DNA of 52,853 nucleotides, taken from Methanothermobacter tenebrarum (lineage in GTDB: Archaea > Methanobacteriota > Methanobacteria > Methanobacteriales > DSM-23052). The stretch is taken from the NCBI RefSeq assembly GCF_003264935.1, contig NZ_QLOE01000011.1:1-52853 (forward strand), given 5' to 3'. Every line of letters starts with the position of its first letter. Position 1 is the first letter of the stretch. Made by a program: the position numbers and the translations under genes. Under the pieces are notes generated by a model. The model made no database searches and was not told the DNA's origin. It saw nothing but the letters and a program-made list of their open reading frames with translations. Shown piece after piece: positions 11,249-21,360 of this stretch.

Positions 11249-13195
11249 TTATTTTGAGATGTTTTTAAGGGCTAGGATCCGGTCCCTGATCCTAGCAGCT
11301 TTTTCAAATTCGAGGTTTGATGCGGCTTCCCTCATCTCCTCTTCGAGATCTTTTATGATAACTTTAACTTCATCCTCTGGAAGATTACTGAAATCTTCCA
11401 CTCCTATCTTCTCCTTTTTGACTTTGAGGCTTCTCTTAGCACTCTCTGGGGTTATGCCATGTTTTCTGTTATATTCGAGTTGCATTTCCCTCCTCTTGTT
11501 GGTAGTTTCTACCGCTGCCTTTACTGAGTCTGTGAGTCTGTCGGCATATAATATGACTTCGCCTTTAACATGGCGGGCGGCCCTACCGATTGTTTGGATG
11601 AGTGATGTTTCAGATCTTAGGAAGCCTTCCTTGTCAGCGTCTAGTACAGCTACTAGGGAAACTTCTGGCAGGTCTAATCCTTCCCTTAGTAGGTTGACTC
11701 CGATGAGGCAATGGAATTCTCCTATTCGGAGATCGTTGATGATGTTAACCCTCTCGAGAGTGTCTATTTCAGAGTGTAGGTATCTTACCTTGATACCCAT
11801 TTTTGAATAATAATCTGTGAGGTCTTCTGCCATCCTCTTTGTAAGTGTGGTTACGAGTACGCGCTCACCCCTTTTAATGCGATTGTTTATCTCATCTAGG
11901 AGGTCATCTACTTGTCCTTTGACTGGTCTTACTATGACTTTGGGGTCTACGAGTCCTGTGGGCCTTATTATCTGTTCAACAACCTTTTGGCTCCTTAAAA
12001 GTTCATATTCTCCGGGGGTTGCCGACACATATATTATCTGTTTTATAGTGTCTTGGAATTCTTTGAATTTGAGTGGACGGTTTTCTCGTGCTGAGGGTAA
12101 TCTGAAACCATATTCGATGAGAGTTTCTTTACGTGATCTGTCACCCCTGTACATTCCCTTTATTTGTGGTATTGTAACATGTGATTCGTCTATGACTGTT
12201 AGGAAATCCTCTGGGAAATAATCTAATAGAGTGTAGGGCTTATCACCCCAGTTGCGCCCGCTAAGGTGTAAGGAATAGTTTTCGATACCTGGACAGTAGC
12301 CCATTTCCCTTAGCATTTCTATGTCAAACCTTGTGCGCTGCTCGAGTCTTTGAGCTTCTAAAAGTTTCCCCATACCCCTCAGTTCATCTAATCTTTCCTC
12401 AAGTTCCTCTTCTATGGACTCTATGGCCTTTTCCATGCGATCTTCTGATACTATGAAGTGCTTGGCTGGGAATATGGTTACTTTTTCTAGGTTTTTTATT
12501 CTTTCACCCTTGGTGGGGTGTATGAATGATATTGAGTCTATTTCATCTCCAAAAAATTCTATGCGTATTGGGGGCATCCCATGGACAGGATTAACCTCTA
12601 GTATATCCCCGCGAACTCTGAATTGTCCCCTGTCGAATTCTATATCATTTCTTTCATATTGCATGTGCACAAGCTCTGATAGGACTTCCTCCCTATCTAA
12701 TTGGGATCCCACGCTGAGTGAAAGTGCAGATTCGCCGTAGTCCCATGGGGCTCCTATACCATAGATACAGGATACGCTGGAGACCACGATAACATCATCC
12801 CTTGTGAGGAGGGATTGTGTGGTTGAATGTCTCATCAGATCTATCTCATCGTTTATTGAAGCTTCCTTGTCTATGTAAGTGTCTGTCTGTGGGATGTAGG
12901 CCTCTGGCTGGTAATAATCATAATAGCTTACAAAGTATTCCACGGCATTATCTGGAAAAAACTCTCTAAATTCTTCGTATAATTGGGCGGCTAGTGTCTT
13001 ATTATGGGAGATGACCAGGGTGGGCTTTTGAACCTCCTCTATGACATTTGCTATCGTGAATGTTTTACCAGACCCTGTAACCCCAAGAAGTGTCTGTTCC
13101 CTTAAACCTTCTTTTATCCCATCAACTAATGCTTTGATAGCCTTGGGTTGGTCCCCCCGGGGCTCGAAATTTGATTTTAATCTGAATTTCATCAT
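11249..13195 (-). CDS. uvrB: Excinuclease ABC subunit UvrB
   Basis: About 648 aa. UvrB is the helicase-like subunit that verifies damage and loads UvrC. Features: Walker [11 protein letters not shown] (about residue 40); the strand-separating beta-hairpin [20 protein letters not shown]; helicase motifs [22 protein letters not shown] and [27 protein letters not shown]; and a C-terminal UVR motif ([20 protein letters not shown]) that pairs with the same motif in UvrC. Starts at 13198 (TTG), 13195 and 13192 (both ATG) are consecutive; GTGAT just upstream favours one of the ATGs. First gene of uvrB-uvrA, divergent from uvrC across a ~100 bp AT-rich promoter region. Confidence 0.98.
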   Translation of the reverse strand: MMKFRLKSNFEPRGDQPKAIKALVDGIKEGLREQTLLGVTGSGKTFTIANVIEEVQKPTLVISHNKTLAAQLYEEFREFFPDNAVEYFVSYYDYYQPEAYIPQTDTYIDKEASINDEIDLMRHSTTQSLLTRDDVIVVSSVSCIYGIGAPWDYGESALSLSVGSQLDREEVLSELVHMQYERNDIEFDRGQFRVRGDILEVNPVHGMPPIRIEFFGDEIDSISFIHPTKGERIKNLEKVTIFPAKHFIVSEDRMEKAIESIEEELEERLDELRGMGKLLEAQRLEQRTRFDIEMLREMGYCPGIENYSLHLSGRNWGDKPYTLLDYFPEDFLTVIDESHVTIPQIKGMYRGDRSRKETLIEYGFRLPSARENRPLKFKEFQDTIKQIIYVSATPGEYELLRSQKVVEQIIRPTGLVDPKVIVRPVKGQVDDLLDEINNRIKRGERVLVTTLTKRMAEDLTDYYSKMGIKVRYLHSEIDTLERVNIINDLRIGEFHCLIGVNLLREGLDLPEVSLVAVLDADKEGFLRSETSLIQTIGRAARHVKGEVILYADRLTDSVKAAVETTNKRREMQLEYNRKHGITPESAKRSLKVKKEKIGVEDFSNLPEDEVKVIIKDLEEEMREAASNLEFEKAARIRDRILALKNISK

Positions 13196-13250
13196 CAAAT
13201 CACTGACAAAAAAACTAAAAAATTATACTAAAAGACTATATTCACGGTAT

Positions 13251-13260
13251 CATATATAAT
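13251..13260 (+). promoter_or_regulatory. TATA box between uvrB and uvrC
   Basis: CATATATAAT lies in the divergent uvrB/uvrC space, 39 bp before the uvrC TTG. A start of transcription about 25 bp downstream would leave a short leader carrying the uvrC SD. The sequence is nearly symmetric and could in principle also serve the uvrB side. Confidence 0.45.
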
Positions 13261-13298
13261 CATTATGGGGTGTTGGTTCCATTAAGAGGGGGTTATAA

Positions 13299-15041
13299 TT
13301 GGCAGTGGCTGTTAAGAAGGTTGAGGATCTCCCAGATAAGACCGGAGTTTATATTCTAAAGGATAGGAAAGGTAACATACTCTATATTGGAAAGTCAATA
13401 TCTTTGAGAAAACGTGTTAGATCATATTTCCAGCCTACAGATAATCCAAAAATAAAAAACATGAGAAAACACTTAGACCATGTGGAGTATATCATAACAG
13501 ACACTGAAAGGGAGGCCTTGATACTCGAGAGCAACCTTATCAAGAAATATAAACCACCCTATAATATCCATCTCAAGGATGATAAAAGATACCCTTACCT
13601 TAAAATTACCAGTGAAGAATATCCGAGAATAACGATAACAAGGAGAATAACATCCGATGGAGCCTATTTTGGGCCATTCACGAGCGCATTTGCCGCGAAG
13701 AAGATGATTAAATTTCTAAAATCCTTATTCAAGATCAGGGATTGTAAGAGAATGGATGGACCATGCCTCAACAACCAAATGGGCCTATGCTACAGTCCAT
13801 GCACCGGTAATATTTCAAAGGATGAATACATTCGGATGGTCAGAAGAGTGGAGCTTTTCTTCCAGGGACAATACAAGGACATCCTAAAAGAATTGGAAGA
13901 GGAAATGGAGGATGCTGCATCAAAATTAGAATTTGAAAAAGCAGCAACACTAAGGGACCAGATAATATCATTAAAGGAGGTCATGGGAAAAGGACAAACC
14001 ACATTCACCAAGGGTATAGACAAGGATATTATAACCATTAGTTTCGATGATAAAGCCCATATCATGATATTACACGTCAAAGATGGGAAAATCATAGGTA
14101 AAAACGATTTCACCATGGATAGTATCAAGGAAGAAACGCCTAGGGGAATATTATCAGCATTTATCCAACAATACTATTCAACACCACATCAAATACCAGA
14201 AGAAATAATCACAGAATATGCCATAAACAAGAGGAGACTATTAGAGAAATGGTTATCCAACCTAAAGGGGGTTAAAGTTAAGATCAGAACCCCTATAGGG
14301 GGATCTGAACTAAAACTTTTAAAGGCGGCGGTTAAAAGCGTCCAGGAACTTTCAGAAGAGAAAACAGAAACCCATAAGATCCTAGCCGAACTGAAAAGGC
14401 AACTTAAACTCCCAGAGCATCCCCGGAGGATAGAAGGCTACGATATTTCGAATATTAGTGGAGAGGCGCCAGTAGGATCCATGGTAACATTCATAGATGG
14501 AAAGCCTGCAAAGGGCCTCTACAGACGATACAAGATACACACAAGGGGCCCCGACGATTATGCCATGCTCCGCGAAATCATCAAAAGAAGATACTCAAAG
14601 GATGAGACAAAAGCAGACCTTATAATAGTAGATGGCGGCCGAGGACAATTAAATTCAGCTTTAAGCGTCCTCGAATCATTAAACATTGAAATACCAGTTA
14701 TAGGAGTCGCTAAAGAGGATGAAAAAATATACACGCCCTATTCAATGAGTCCAATAAGACTACCAAGAGATTCTAAGGTTCTACATCTCATACAACATGT
14801 GAGGGATGAAGCCCACAGGTTCGCCATCGAATACCATCGCAAAATCAGGAATAAAAGATTTAAGGCTTCTCAACTCGATAAAATAAAAGGTATAGGGTCC
14901 AAGAGGAAAATGAGACTACTAAGGCACTTTAAGGGGATAGAAGCTATTAAAGGTGCTAGTATAGAGGAGCTGAGCCAAGTAGAGGGGATAAACAGGAAGC
15001 TCGCCGAAAAGATCCATAAACACTTCCACAACACCCAATAA
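13299..15041 (+). CDS. uvrC: Excinuclease ABC subunit UvrC
   Basis: 580 aa. UvrC makes the two incisions around the lesion. Domain order: GIY-YIG nuclease at residues ~12-95 (GVYILKDRKGNILYIGKSIS, RKRVRSYF, ESNLIKKYKPPYN); UVR motif ~200-235 (LEEEMEDAASKLEFEKAATL); RNase H-like endonuclease with IEGYDISNISGEAPVGSMV and LIIVDGGRGQLNSA; and C-terminal helix-hairpin-helix (IKGIGSKRKMRLLRHF, VEGINRKLAEKIHKHF). The start is TTG with GAGGGGG 6 bp before it. Divergent from uvrB-uvrA, completing the set. The DUF362 gene follows after 17 bp and may be co-transcribed. Confidence 0.97.
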   Translation: MAVAVKKVEDLPDKTGVYILKDRKGNILYIGKSISLRKRVRSYFQPTDNPKIKNMRKHLDHVEYIITDTEREALILESNLIKKYKPPYNIHLKDDKRYPYLKITSEEYPRITITRRITSDGAYFGPFTSAFAAKKMIKFLKSLFKIRDCKRMDGPCLNNQMGLCYSPCTGNISKDEYIRMVRRVELFFQGQYKDILKELEEEMEDAASKLEFEKAATLRDQIISLKEVMGKGQTTFTKGIDKDIITISFDDKAHIMILHVKDGKIIGKNDFTMDSIKEETPRGILSAFIQQYYSTPHQIPEEIITEYAINKRRLLEKWLSNLKGVKVKIRTPIGGSELKLLKAAVKSVQELSEEKTETHKILAELKRQLKLPEHPRRIEGYDISNISGEAPVGSMVTFIDGKPAKGLYRRYKIHTRGPDDYAMLREIIKRRYSKDETKADLIIVDGGRGQLNSALSVLESLNIEIPVIGVAKEDEKIYTPYSMSPIRLPRDSKVLHLIQHVRDEAHRFAIEYHRKIRNKRFKASQLDKIKGIGSKRKMRLLRHFKGIEAIKGASIEELSQVEGINRKLAEKIHKHFHNTQ

Positions 15042-15058
15042 ATGGGGGGGGACCATAA

Positions 15059-16192
15059 TTGACATCATTGATAGCAGTGAAGAAATGCACATCATACGAT
15101 CCTTCAAGGGTCATAGAAGCCATCAGAGAATGTATCAATAATATAAGTGGATTTGATGATTTAGAAAAAGGCGACAACGTACTCCTCAAACCAAACCTTC
15201 TAATGGGCGCATCACCAGAAGAGGGGATAACAACACACCCAACAATTGTAGAAGCCACGGCAAGAATATTACTCGAAAAAAATGTGAAAGTCATGATAGG
15301 TGACAGTCCAGGAAGCCCCTACACCAACCTAGAAAACCTATGGGAAAAAACTGGGATGAAAAGCATAAGCAAAAAACTAGGTATCAAACTATTAAATTTC
15401 GAATCAACAGGATCATACATCAAAAATTTCAAATCAGAAAAATATCCCATAGCAAAACCCATACTAGAATGCGATTTCATCATCAACCTCCCGAAGATAA
15501 AAACCCATAACCTAACAATATTAACATGCGCCATAAAAAACATGTACGGGGCCATCCCAGGAGCCAGAAAAACAGATTACCATAGAAGATACCCAAGCCC
15601 CTCAGAATTCAGTGAAAGAATAGTTGACATATATGAACTCACACAACCAAACCTGACCATCGTAGATGGTATAATTGGAATGGAAGGCAACGGCCCATCA
15701 GGAGGCAATCCAAGAAAACTTGGAATCATACTCGCATCAAATGATACAGTAGCATTAGACGTTTACATCTCCCACATCCTTGGAATGGATCCATATATGA
15801 TACCATCTAATAGGATAGCAATAGAAAGGGGACTCGGAAAAGGCTTAGGTAACATTAAAGTCATAGGGGATGAACCCACACTAATAGATGACTTCAAATG
15901 GCCCTCAAATATATATCATGCCCTTGAATTTTTACCTTTGAGGTTAGCTAAGACACTTTTAAGGTTTTGGTGGTCGAGGCCAGCCATTGATGATAGAAAT
16001 TGCAAAAATTGTGGGGTATGTGTAGAGGCTTGTCCCACCGGCGCCCTTACTCAGGGCATGTCATCTCCAGTATTTGATTATGAAAAGTGTGTGAATTGTT
16101 TATGCTGCATGGAACTCTGCCCTCATCATGCATTTTATCATGAGAAAAGCTTCCTTTACAAGTTGACCTCACGCTTATCCAACAGAAGATAG
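15059..16192 (+). CDS. DUF362 protein with C-terminal 2[4Fe-4S] ferredoxin domain
   Basis: 377 aa, start TTG behind a run of seven G. Residues ~1-290 are a DUF362 domain: GDNVLLKPNLLMGASPEEGI, VMIGDSPGSPYTNLENLW, INLPKIKTHNLTILTCAIKN, VDGIIGMEGNGPSGGNPRKL. At the C terminus, CKNCGVCVEACPTGAL and CVNCLCCMELCPHHAF each supply the cysteines for one 4Fe-4S cluster. This is a cytosolic iron-sulfur protein likely to pass electrons; the partner and reaction are unknown. It lies between uvrC and yjbQ on the same strand with very short spacers. Confidence 0.88.
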   Translation: MTSLIAVKKCTSYDPSRVIEAIRECINNISGFDDLEKGDNVLLKPNLLMGASPEEGITTHPTIVEATARILLEKNVKVMIGDSPGSPYTNLENLWEKTGMKSISKKLGIKLLNFESTGSYIKNFKSEKYPIAKPILECDFIINLPKIKTHNLTILTCAIKNMYGAIPGARKTDYHRRYPSPSEFSERIVDIYELTQPNLTIVDGIIGMEGNGPSGGNPRKLGIILASNDTVALDVYISHILGMDPYMIPSNRIAIERGLGKGLGNIKVIGDEPTLIDDFKWPSNIYHALEFLPLRLAKTLLRFWWSRPAIDDRNCKNCGVCVEACPTGALTQGMSSPVFDYEKCVNCLCCMELCPHHAFYHEKSFLYKLTSRLSNRR

Positions 16193-16206
16193 GAGGTTTG
16201 ATCATA

Positions 16207-16617
16207 GTGGAAATGTTTTCGGATGAAATAAACATAAAGACTTCAAAGAGGATGGAACTTGTGAACATAACACAGAAGGTGAAAGATATTGTGAAGGCTT
16301 CCGGTATCAGCGAGGGTATTGTGAATGTTTTCACGAGACACACTACTTCAGCTATTTTCATAAACGAGAATGAATCAAGGCTCCTTGGAGACTTTGAGAA
16401 GGTTATTGAAAAGTTGATACCTATGGGCGGATCCTATGGGCATAATGCCATTGATAATAATGCAGATTCCCATTTAAGGGCGATGATCATAGGGGGTAGT
16501 CAGAGCATACCCCTTATTGGTGGTTCCCTAGATCTTGGAACATGGCAGAGCATATTCTTTGTTGAATTTGATGGTCCAAGAAGGCGCAGAGTCAGGGTCA
16601 CAGTAATTGGAAGATAA
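16207..16617 (+). CDS. YjbQ/UPF0047 family protein
   Basis: About 136 aa, the usual family length. Motifs: GIVNVFTRHTTSAIFINENE, the metal-site histidines in GSYGHNAIDNNADSHLRAMI, LGTWQSIFFVEFDGPRRRRV at the C terminus. The family has been given a weak thiamine-phosphate synthase activity; the physiological role is not settled. AGGAGGT at 16191-16197 sets the start: the TTG at 16198 abuts it, whereas the GTG at 16207 has a 9-bp spacing. It follows the DUF362 gene closely and ends in a hairpin shared with pheT. Confidence 0.88.
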   Translation: MEMFSDEINIKTSKRMELVNITQKVKDIVKASGISEGIVNVFTRHTTSAIFINENESRLLGDFEKVIEKLIPMGGSYGHNAIDNNADSHLRAMIIGGSQSIPLIGGSLDLGTWQSIFFVEFDGPRRRRVRVTVIGR

Positions 16618-16634
16618 GCCTTGTGGCCTTATCT
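16612..16634. terminator. Shared hairpin between yjbQ and pheT stops
   Basis: AGATAAG (16612-16618) and CTTATCT (16628-16634) form a perfect 7-bp inverted repeat with a 9-bp loop, and GCC/GGC extend it with one bulged base. Both TAA stop codons lie inside the arms (plus strand 16615-16617, minus strand 16631-16629), so one element closes both convergent genes. Confidence 0.5.
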
Positions 16635-18272
16635 GCTAGGGAATGTTATTTCAAAGGCGATTATAGGGTACTCTAATTTGAAGTTGGTTATAACCTCTGG
16701 GTGTAATTCTCCGAAGAATCCTTTTAACCCATTATCTTCTATTTTTGCGCATCTGCCTTTTATGAAAGATGGATGATCCATGGGTTCTATTTGGAATTTG
16801 TATCCAAGATTTTCTATTATAGCTGCTACTGTGGATTTTATTTCGGTGAAGTTGGCATTTGAGTGTATTATAGCACCTGCAAGTTTCTTAACTAGTCGGG
16901 TGTTTGTCTCCTGGGTCTTGTCAATGTATACTACATCACCTATTTCAAATATCTTCTGTGGCAGGTCTTCGTGCCTGTTAGCTTCTAGGAATTCCAGCAG
17001 GCCATTAAGTAAGCTTTTTCTTATCATTGTCCTATCAGTGGATATTGGCTGTGCCACTTCAACTCTTTCATCTTCTTCGAGTCTCATTTTCAGGTAATGG
17101 TTTTCTTCGTTGGTTAACATTAAACTCATGATCTCTTGGAAGCCGAGGCCTATCATGATTTCTCTTATGAACTTGTCAATCGCATACCATGGGTCTTCCT
17201 CTCCTATGGTTGGGATTGCCGGGATCTCAGGTTTAATATTATTGAAACAGTATTGTATTGCTATGTTTTCGATGATGTCGACTTCATGGAGTATATCAAC
17301 CCTGTAGGGTGGAATTTTAACTTTGATTTCATCCTCTGATATGATCTCCGCGTCCATCCTAGCTTTTCCTAGAAGATCTATTATGGTCTTTGAGTCGAGT
17401 TTTATCCCTGTTATCCTTGTAACATTTGAAGCCTTTAATTTTTTTGTTTTGGCTGTTAGATCTGGTGTTTCAAGTTCTTTTTCTGGGCGGAGTATCTTAA
17501 GGCTTTCTATTCTGCCATTGGATTCTGCGAAGGAAGTGCAGATTATATTCAATGTTTGCATGACAGCGCGCTCGTCAATCCCTGTGACGTCTATGAGGAT
17601 GTTGCTGGTATCATCTGTGAGTTTTGTAAGCTCCCCATTAATTATGGGCGGCATTGAGAGGACGTTATCGTCCTTGTCAAGGATGAGGGGATAACGATCA
17701 AATTTTTCCAAGAGATGGGCGTATTCCACGCCTTTTGGATGTTCTCTGAGTATTTGGGCTGGTGTCATTTCATGGTCACAGTCGAGTGGGGTGAACTTCA
17801 CCTCATCTGGTTTAACAGCCTTGTAAGTGAATGGAGCCTCCACCACATCAAGGTTATGTATGCCTATGGCCACCTTTTTCCTGTCTCTTCCTATGACCCA
17901 ATGCAGATCCTCTTGGAACTCCATAACCTGCTTTAACCTTTTATCGTTAAAATTAACATTCTTAACAACGCCCATCCCAATATGGGGTCTTATACTCGTC
18001 ACGCTCTTGTCCACATACAGTTTCATCTGAGATTTTTTAACCTTATAGGATGGTAAGCCTTTCTCAAGGCCTAGGAAACCTTTAAGGCTTCTTGCAACAC
18101 CTTCCACCGAAAGTTGATCTGGCCTGTTAGGGAAAAATTCCACTTTTACACTTTTTTCATCAAATTCTTCGATGTCACTGCCCATCATAGGGAGAATCTC
18201 AATAAGTTTGTCTTTGCTTATATCTACTCCCAGTTCTTTCAGATCCTCATATTCAACTGTTATAACTGGCAT
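16629..18272 (-). CDS. pheT: Phenylalanyl-tRNA synthetase beta subunit
   Basis: 547 aa, the archaeal/eukaryotic size (bacterial PheT is ~800). With PheS it charges tRNA-Phe. Visible features: [20 protein letters not shown] near residue 47, the B3/4 editing region with [20 protein letters not shown] and [20 protein letters not shown], the B5 region [20 protein letters not shown] and [20 protein letters not shown], and the catalytic-like core [20 protein letters not shown] with [20 protein letters not shown]. pheS is not adjacent. The ATG at 18272 is followed by a normal [15 protein letters not shown] start. About 330 bp of non-coding DNA lie upstream. Confidence 0.96.
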   Translation of the reverse strand: MPVITVEYEDLKELGVDISKDKLIEILPMMGSDIEEFDEKSVKVEFFPNRPDQLSVEGVARSLKGFLGLEKGLPSYKVKKSQMKLYVDKSVTSIRPHIGMGVVKNVNFNDKRLKQVMEFQEDLHWVIGRDRKKVAIGIHNLDVVEAPFTYKAVKPDEVKFTPLDCDHEMTPAQILREHPKGVEYAHLLEKFDRYPLILDKDDNVLSMPPIINGELTKLTDDTSNILIDVTGIDERAVMQTLNIICTSFAESNGRIESLKILRPEKELETPDLTAKTKKLKASNVTRITGIKLDSKTIIDLLGKARMDAEIISEDEIKVKIPPYRVDILHEVDIIENIAIQYCFNNIKPEIPAIPTIGEEDPWYAIDKFIREIMIGLGFQEIMSLMLTNEENHYLKMRLEEDERVEVAQPISTDRTMIRKSLLNGLLEFLEANRHEDLPQKIFEIGDVVYIDKTQETNTRLVKKLAGAIIHSNANFTEIKSTVAAIIENLGYKFQIEPMDHPSFIKGRCAKIEDNGLKGFFGELHPEVITNFKLEYPIIAFEITFPSR

Positions 18273-18606
18273 TATAGAACACCAATGAGATTTCTATGAA
18301 CCTAATATAGTAACATGAAATATAAAAATTACTGAATATAAGTCCAATTTTTAGATCATGGTCTTTAGAATTCAGAATAATCCTTTATCTTATTCTGTTG
18401 CCTGAGGATCCGTCGTGAGAAAGTGGATAGAAGAAGGGGGCTGGTATGTTAAGTTTAAATATGTCCAAAAATAAAATATAATCCAGTGTCTTAATGGACG
18501 GCAAAGGATAGAAAGCTTTGTGAAATCCCAGCAGTTACGGATTTGAGAGATTAAACCCCCCACTTAATATTAGAAAAACCCCATGAGATGCGGATGGTGA
18601 AGAGTG
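18273..18606. other. Gap of 334 bp with a perfect 8-bp hairpin
   Basis: Divergent space between pheT and the ATP-cone gene. CAGAATAA (18373-18380) and TTATTCTG (18390-18397) are a perfect inverted repeat with a 9-bp loop; it may be an operator or a leader structure of pheT, about 100 bp from its start. A short readable stretch at about 18415-18475 (VRKWIEEGGWYVKFKYVQK, then stop) looks coding-like but has no start or SD and may be a gene remnant. AGTTTAAATATG at 18450-18461 is a possible TATA region for the ATP-cone gene, though far upstream. Nothing else recognised. Confidence 0.45.
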
Positions 18607-18879
18607 ATGAGGGTTATAAAGAGAAGAGGGAGATTGGAGCCATATAAGCCTTGGAAGATCAGAGCATCTCTCGAAAAGGCTACTATCGATGCGGGTTATA
18701 GTCTTGAAGAGAAAAAGGAGATAATAGACAAGATATATGAGAGTGTAACCAAGAAATTGGAGGGTAAAGAGGAGATAAAGACCGACACTATAAGAATGTG
18801 TCTACTCACTGAACTTGATAAGTGTGAACCATACATTGCAAAGTCTTGGAGGAGATTTGAGAAGAAATACAAATCATAG
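18607..18879 (+). CDS. Stand-alone ATP-cone domain protein
   Basis: About 90 aa and consisting of nothing but an ATP-cone: MRVIKRRGRLEPYKPWKIRA, SLEKATIDAGYSLEEKKEII, DKIYESVTKKLEGKEEIKTD, ending in a short helix ([11 protein letters not shown]). ATP-cones bind ATP/dATP and act as allosteric switches, usually fused to ribonucleotide reductases or to NrdR. The VIKR.GR.E....KI..SL start is the standard signature. There is no zinc ribbon, so it is not NrdR. The ATG at 18607 is preferred to the GTG at 18604 because GGTGA lies 6 bp before it. The gene converges on and overlaps the methyltransferase by 6 bp. A regulatory link to the reductase at 42028 is only inference. Confidence 0.7.
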   Translation: MRVIKRRGRLEPYKPWKIRASLEKATIDAGYSLEEKKEIIDKIYESVTKKLEGKEEIKTDTIRMCLLTELDKCEPYIAKSWRRFEKKYKS

Positions 18880-19914
18880 AAAGTTGACAAACTTTAAGGG
18901 TTTATAGGTTATTTCGAATCTGTTTCCATCATCTTTTCTGATTTCTTTTATTATCTGGAATAATATATCCTGTTCTTGTTTTGTCATAACATTAAAGCCG
19001 TAATATTTCGATCTATATCTAGTATTTTTCATTTTGATCAATTTTGCATGTTTTTTCAAGCGTTCCCTGATGAGTTCCCTTGATAATCTTTTAATCTCTT
19101 TTATTCGCGCTTCTATTATATTCTTAAATTTGGTGTCGATCTCATATCCTATTGAATTACGGGCAGCGCACATTGCAGCTATCATGGTTGTCCCAGTGCC
19201 CAAGAAGGGGTCTAAAATGGTGTCGCCTTGGATTGAGTACATGCTTATCAGCCTATATGCCAATCTTAAAGGGTATGCTGCTGTCTTTCTTTCTATATCA
19301 TCTAATTTTTGTGGTGTGCCCTTTAAGTCGGCCCATATATCCGAGAACCATTCATTTCTCTCTTCCCAAAAGTATGCACTATTCCTCCTTTTCTCTTTTT
19401 CTTTTTCTGTTTTGAATTGACGGGGGCCATTTTTACGAAATATTAGTATGTATTCATGTTCGTGTGTGACATAGGCATTTGGTGGTAGCATCCCAGAGCC
19501 CATGAACTTTGTCGGCTTATTTGAATGTTTCTTCCAAATAATAAGTGGTAGAATATTGTAGCCTTTCTTTTCGAAATAGTATATTATACGGGAATGGTTT
19601 GCGTAAACTTTGAAAGAATCTCCTATTTTCCGCGTGGCATCCCCTATATTAATGCAAACAATCCCCCCAGGACATATTACCCGATCTATTTCATCCCAGA
19701 CACTATTCAGTTCTTTGTGCATGAGATCATATGCTCTCATCCCATCCCCGTCTTCGAGGGCTTCACCTATCCGAGGATTAAACGATGAGAATAGACTATC
19801 CCATATCTCTATCATCGGATATGGTGGTGATGTGAGTACAAAGTTCACACTCTCGTTAGTAATTTCATCCATATCCTTCGAATTTTTAAAAATTATTCTA
19901 TGAACAGTTTTCAT
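18874..19914 (-). CDS. Orphan DNA methyltransferase, beta-class (m4C type)
   Basis: About 346 aa. Motif IV is [19 protein letters not shown] near the N terminus and motif I is [20 protein letters not shown] near residue 240. That order is the beta class, and the S-P-P-Y form is typical of N4-cytosine enzymes, with N6-adenine still possible. The region between ([34 protein letters not shown]) is also usual for the class. The start MKTVHRIIF at 19914 has GGGGGGAT just upstream. No restriction gene lies nearby, so it is an orphan or has a distant partner. Its 5' end faces the promoter of the divergent transporter gene. Confidence 0.88.
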   Translation of the reverse strand: MKTVHRIIFKNSKDMDEITNESVNFVLTSPPYPMIEIWDSLFSSFNPRIGEALEDGDGMRAYDLMHKELNSVWDEIDRVICPGGIVCINIGDATRKIGDSFKVYANHSRIIYYFEKKGYNILPLIIWKKHSNKPTKFMGSGMLPPNAYVTHEHEYILIFRKNGPRQFKTEKEKEKRRNSAYFWEERNEWFSDIWADLKGTPQKLDDIERKTAAYPLRLAYRLISMYSIQGDTILDPFLGTGTTMIAAMCAARNSIGYEIDTKFKNIIEARIKEIKRLSRELIRERLKKHAKLIKMKNTRYRSKYYGFNVMTKQEQDILFQIIKEIRKDDGNRFEITYKPLKFVNFL

Positions 19915-19947
19915 ATCCCCCCTCATAGGAAGTTTTTCATGGAAACA

Positions 19948-19957
19948 TTTATATATA
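19948..19957 (+). promoter_or_regulatory. TATA box for the DASS transporter gene
   Basis: TTTATATATA lies inside what would be the N-terminal part of the longest reading frame at 19900-21360. Transcription would start about 25 bp downstream, near 19978. The real start codon must therefore be downstream, which supports the GTG at 19990. Confidence 0.55.
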
Positions 19958-19989
19958 AAAAAGGATACCAACTTAAAGTTGGTGTCCAT

Positions 19990-21360
19990 GTGGCCAGCAG
20001 AAAGAATTATTTTTATCTTTTGATAAGCATACTATTAGCTTTAATAGTTTATCTTATACCATTGCCTGGGATTGGATCTTCTGGCCATGCAGCCTTGTCA
20101 TTATTAGTTTTCGCCGTCAGCATGTGGATTAGTGAGGTTGTACCATTAGCTGTGACTTCCATGATCATATTATTTATACAACCATTAATGGGTATTCAGA
20201 GTTTTGAAGATGCGGTTATAGGATTTGCAAATCCTATAATATTTCTCATAATAGGCGGCTTTATAATGGCGAATGCGATAAGAGAGAGTGGACTCGCCCT
20301 CAGGTTAACCTACACACTCCTCTCAAAACTTGGAATTTCCCCTAAACGGACATTATTTGTGAGCATATTCTCAACAGGCCTCTTATCGGCTTGGATCGAA
20401 AATGTTGTGGCATTTGCAATGCTACTCCCAGTCATAAAAGAGATAATCGACTTAATGGGCTGTGAAAATGCCAAGAATGGTGAAAGCAATTTCGCCAAGA
20501 GCATGGTCCTCGGAGCATCATTTGGCTCCCTGGCAGGTGGACTCGCAACAGAGATAGGAACAGCCCCCAACCTCATGGCAGCAGCCTACACAAAAATACC
20601 ATTCCTAAACTGGATGATATTCGGCTTCCCACTTTCAATAATACTCATGTTGATAGTCTGGAAGATTTTACTGCGAATTTTCCCACCAGAAGTCCATGAC
20701 ACCAGGAACAAAACCGTGGATGATAAACTCGATTTACTCGGGCCAATGAAACGTAATGAAAAGATAACCCTATTAATATTATTCTTTGCAATAGTACTTT
20801 GGGTTACAGCTGGTTGGACTGGCATAGATAGTTATTCTGTGGCACTCATAGCTGGTGTGCTCTTCCTCTTCACGGGTGTGATAAGTTGGAGAGATGCGCA
20901 GAAGAACATTGACTGGGGGCTTATAATATTCTTTGGGGGTGCTCTTTCACTCGGATCCGCCCTCTTAAATACTGGGGCTGCTAAGTGGCTTATAAAGGAT
21001 ATAATAGTGGCCTTAGGATCCCCCAGCCCCTTAATCATAACCCTTGTCCTTATAGTTTTAGCTGTTAGTATAACGCAGGTTATGTCTAATATAGCATTGG
21101 CAGCTATACTTGTGCCTTTATCTGTCACCCTTGCCCATACGCAACATTTACCTGTTGGTATTTATGCCGTGCCTGTTGCAATAGCATGTTCACTCTCTTT
21201 CATGTTACCTACAGCAGATCCTACGGTGGCCATGGCCCATGGGACTGGTTTTGTGAAGTTGCGGGATATTCCAAGGAGTGGGATTCCAATTATTATCTCG
21301 GGGATAATCGTGACGATCTTCGTCCTTTTCACGATAGCAAGGCCTTTTCTAGGGGCTTGA
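19990..21360 (+). CDS. DASS (SLC13) family anion transporter
   Basis: About 456 aa, 11-12 hydrophobic segments. Family features: [40 protein letters not shown], the first SNT-like site around [40 protein letters not shown], and the repeat [14 protein letters not shown] with [19 protein letters not shown] near the C terminus. Members carry sulfate, phosphate or di/tricarboxylates with Na+; the substrate cannot be read here. The frame is open to 19900, but a TATA box at 19948 and GGTG 5 bp before GTG 19990 indicate the shorter protein, which begins [15 protein letters not shown]. Its last 12 bp overlap the convergent cobyric acid synthase gene. Confidence 0.88.
   Translation: MASRKNYFYLLISILLALIVYLIPLPGIGSSGHAALSLLVFAVSMWISEVVPLAVTSMIILFIQPLMGIQSFEDAVIGFANPIIFLIIGGFIMANAIRESGLALRLTYTLLSKLGISPKRTLFVSIFSTGLLSAWIENVVAFAMLLPVIKEIIDLMGCENAKNGESNFAKSMVLGASFGSLAGGLATEIGTAPNLMAAAYTKIPFLNWMIFGFPLSIILMLIVWKILLRIFPPEVHDTRNKTVDDKLDLLGPMKRNEKITLLILFFAIVLWVTAGWTGIDSYSVALIAGVLFLFTGVISWRDAQKNIDWGLIIFFGGALSLGSALLNTGAAKWLIKDIIVALGSPSPLIITLVLIVLAVSITQVMSNIALAAILVPLSVTLAHTQHLPVGIYAVPVAIACSLSFMLPTADPTVAMAHGTGFVKLRDIPRSGIPIIISGIIVTIFVLFTIARPFLGA

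Noticed and set aside
11280-14000. Similar sequence in uvrB and uvrC taken as a DNA repeat
   Set aside because: It is the UVR interaction motif shared by the two proteins, not duplicated DNA.
18607-18879. NrdR transcription repressor
   Set aside because: The N-terminal zinc ribbon of NrdR is absent; only the ATP-cone is present.
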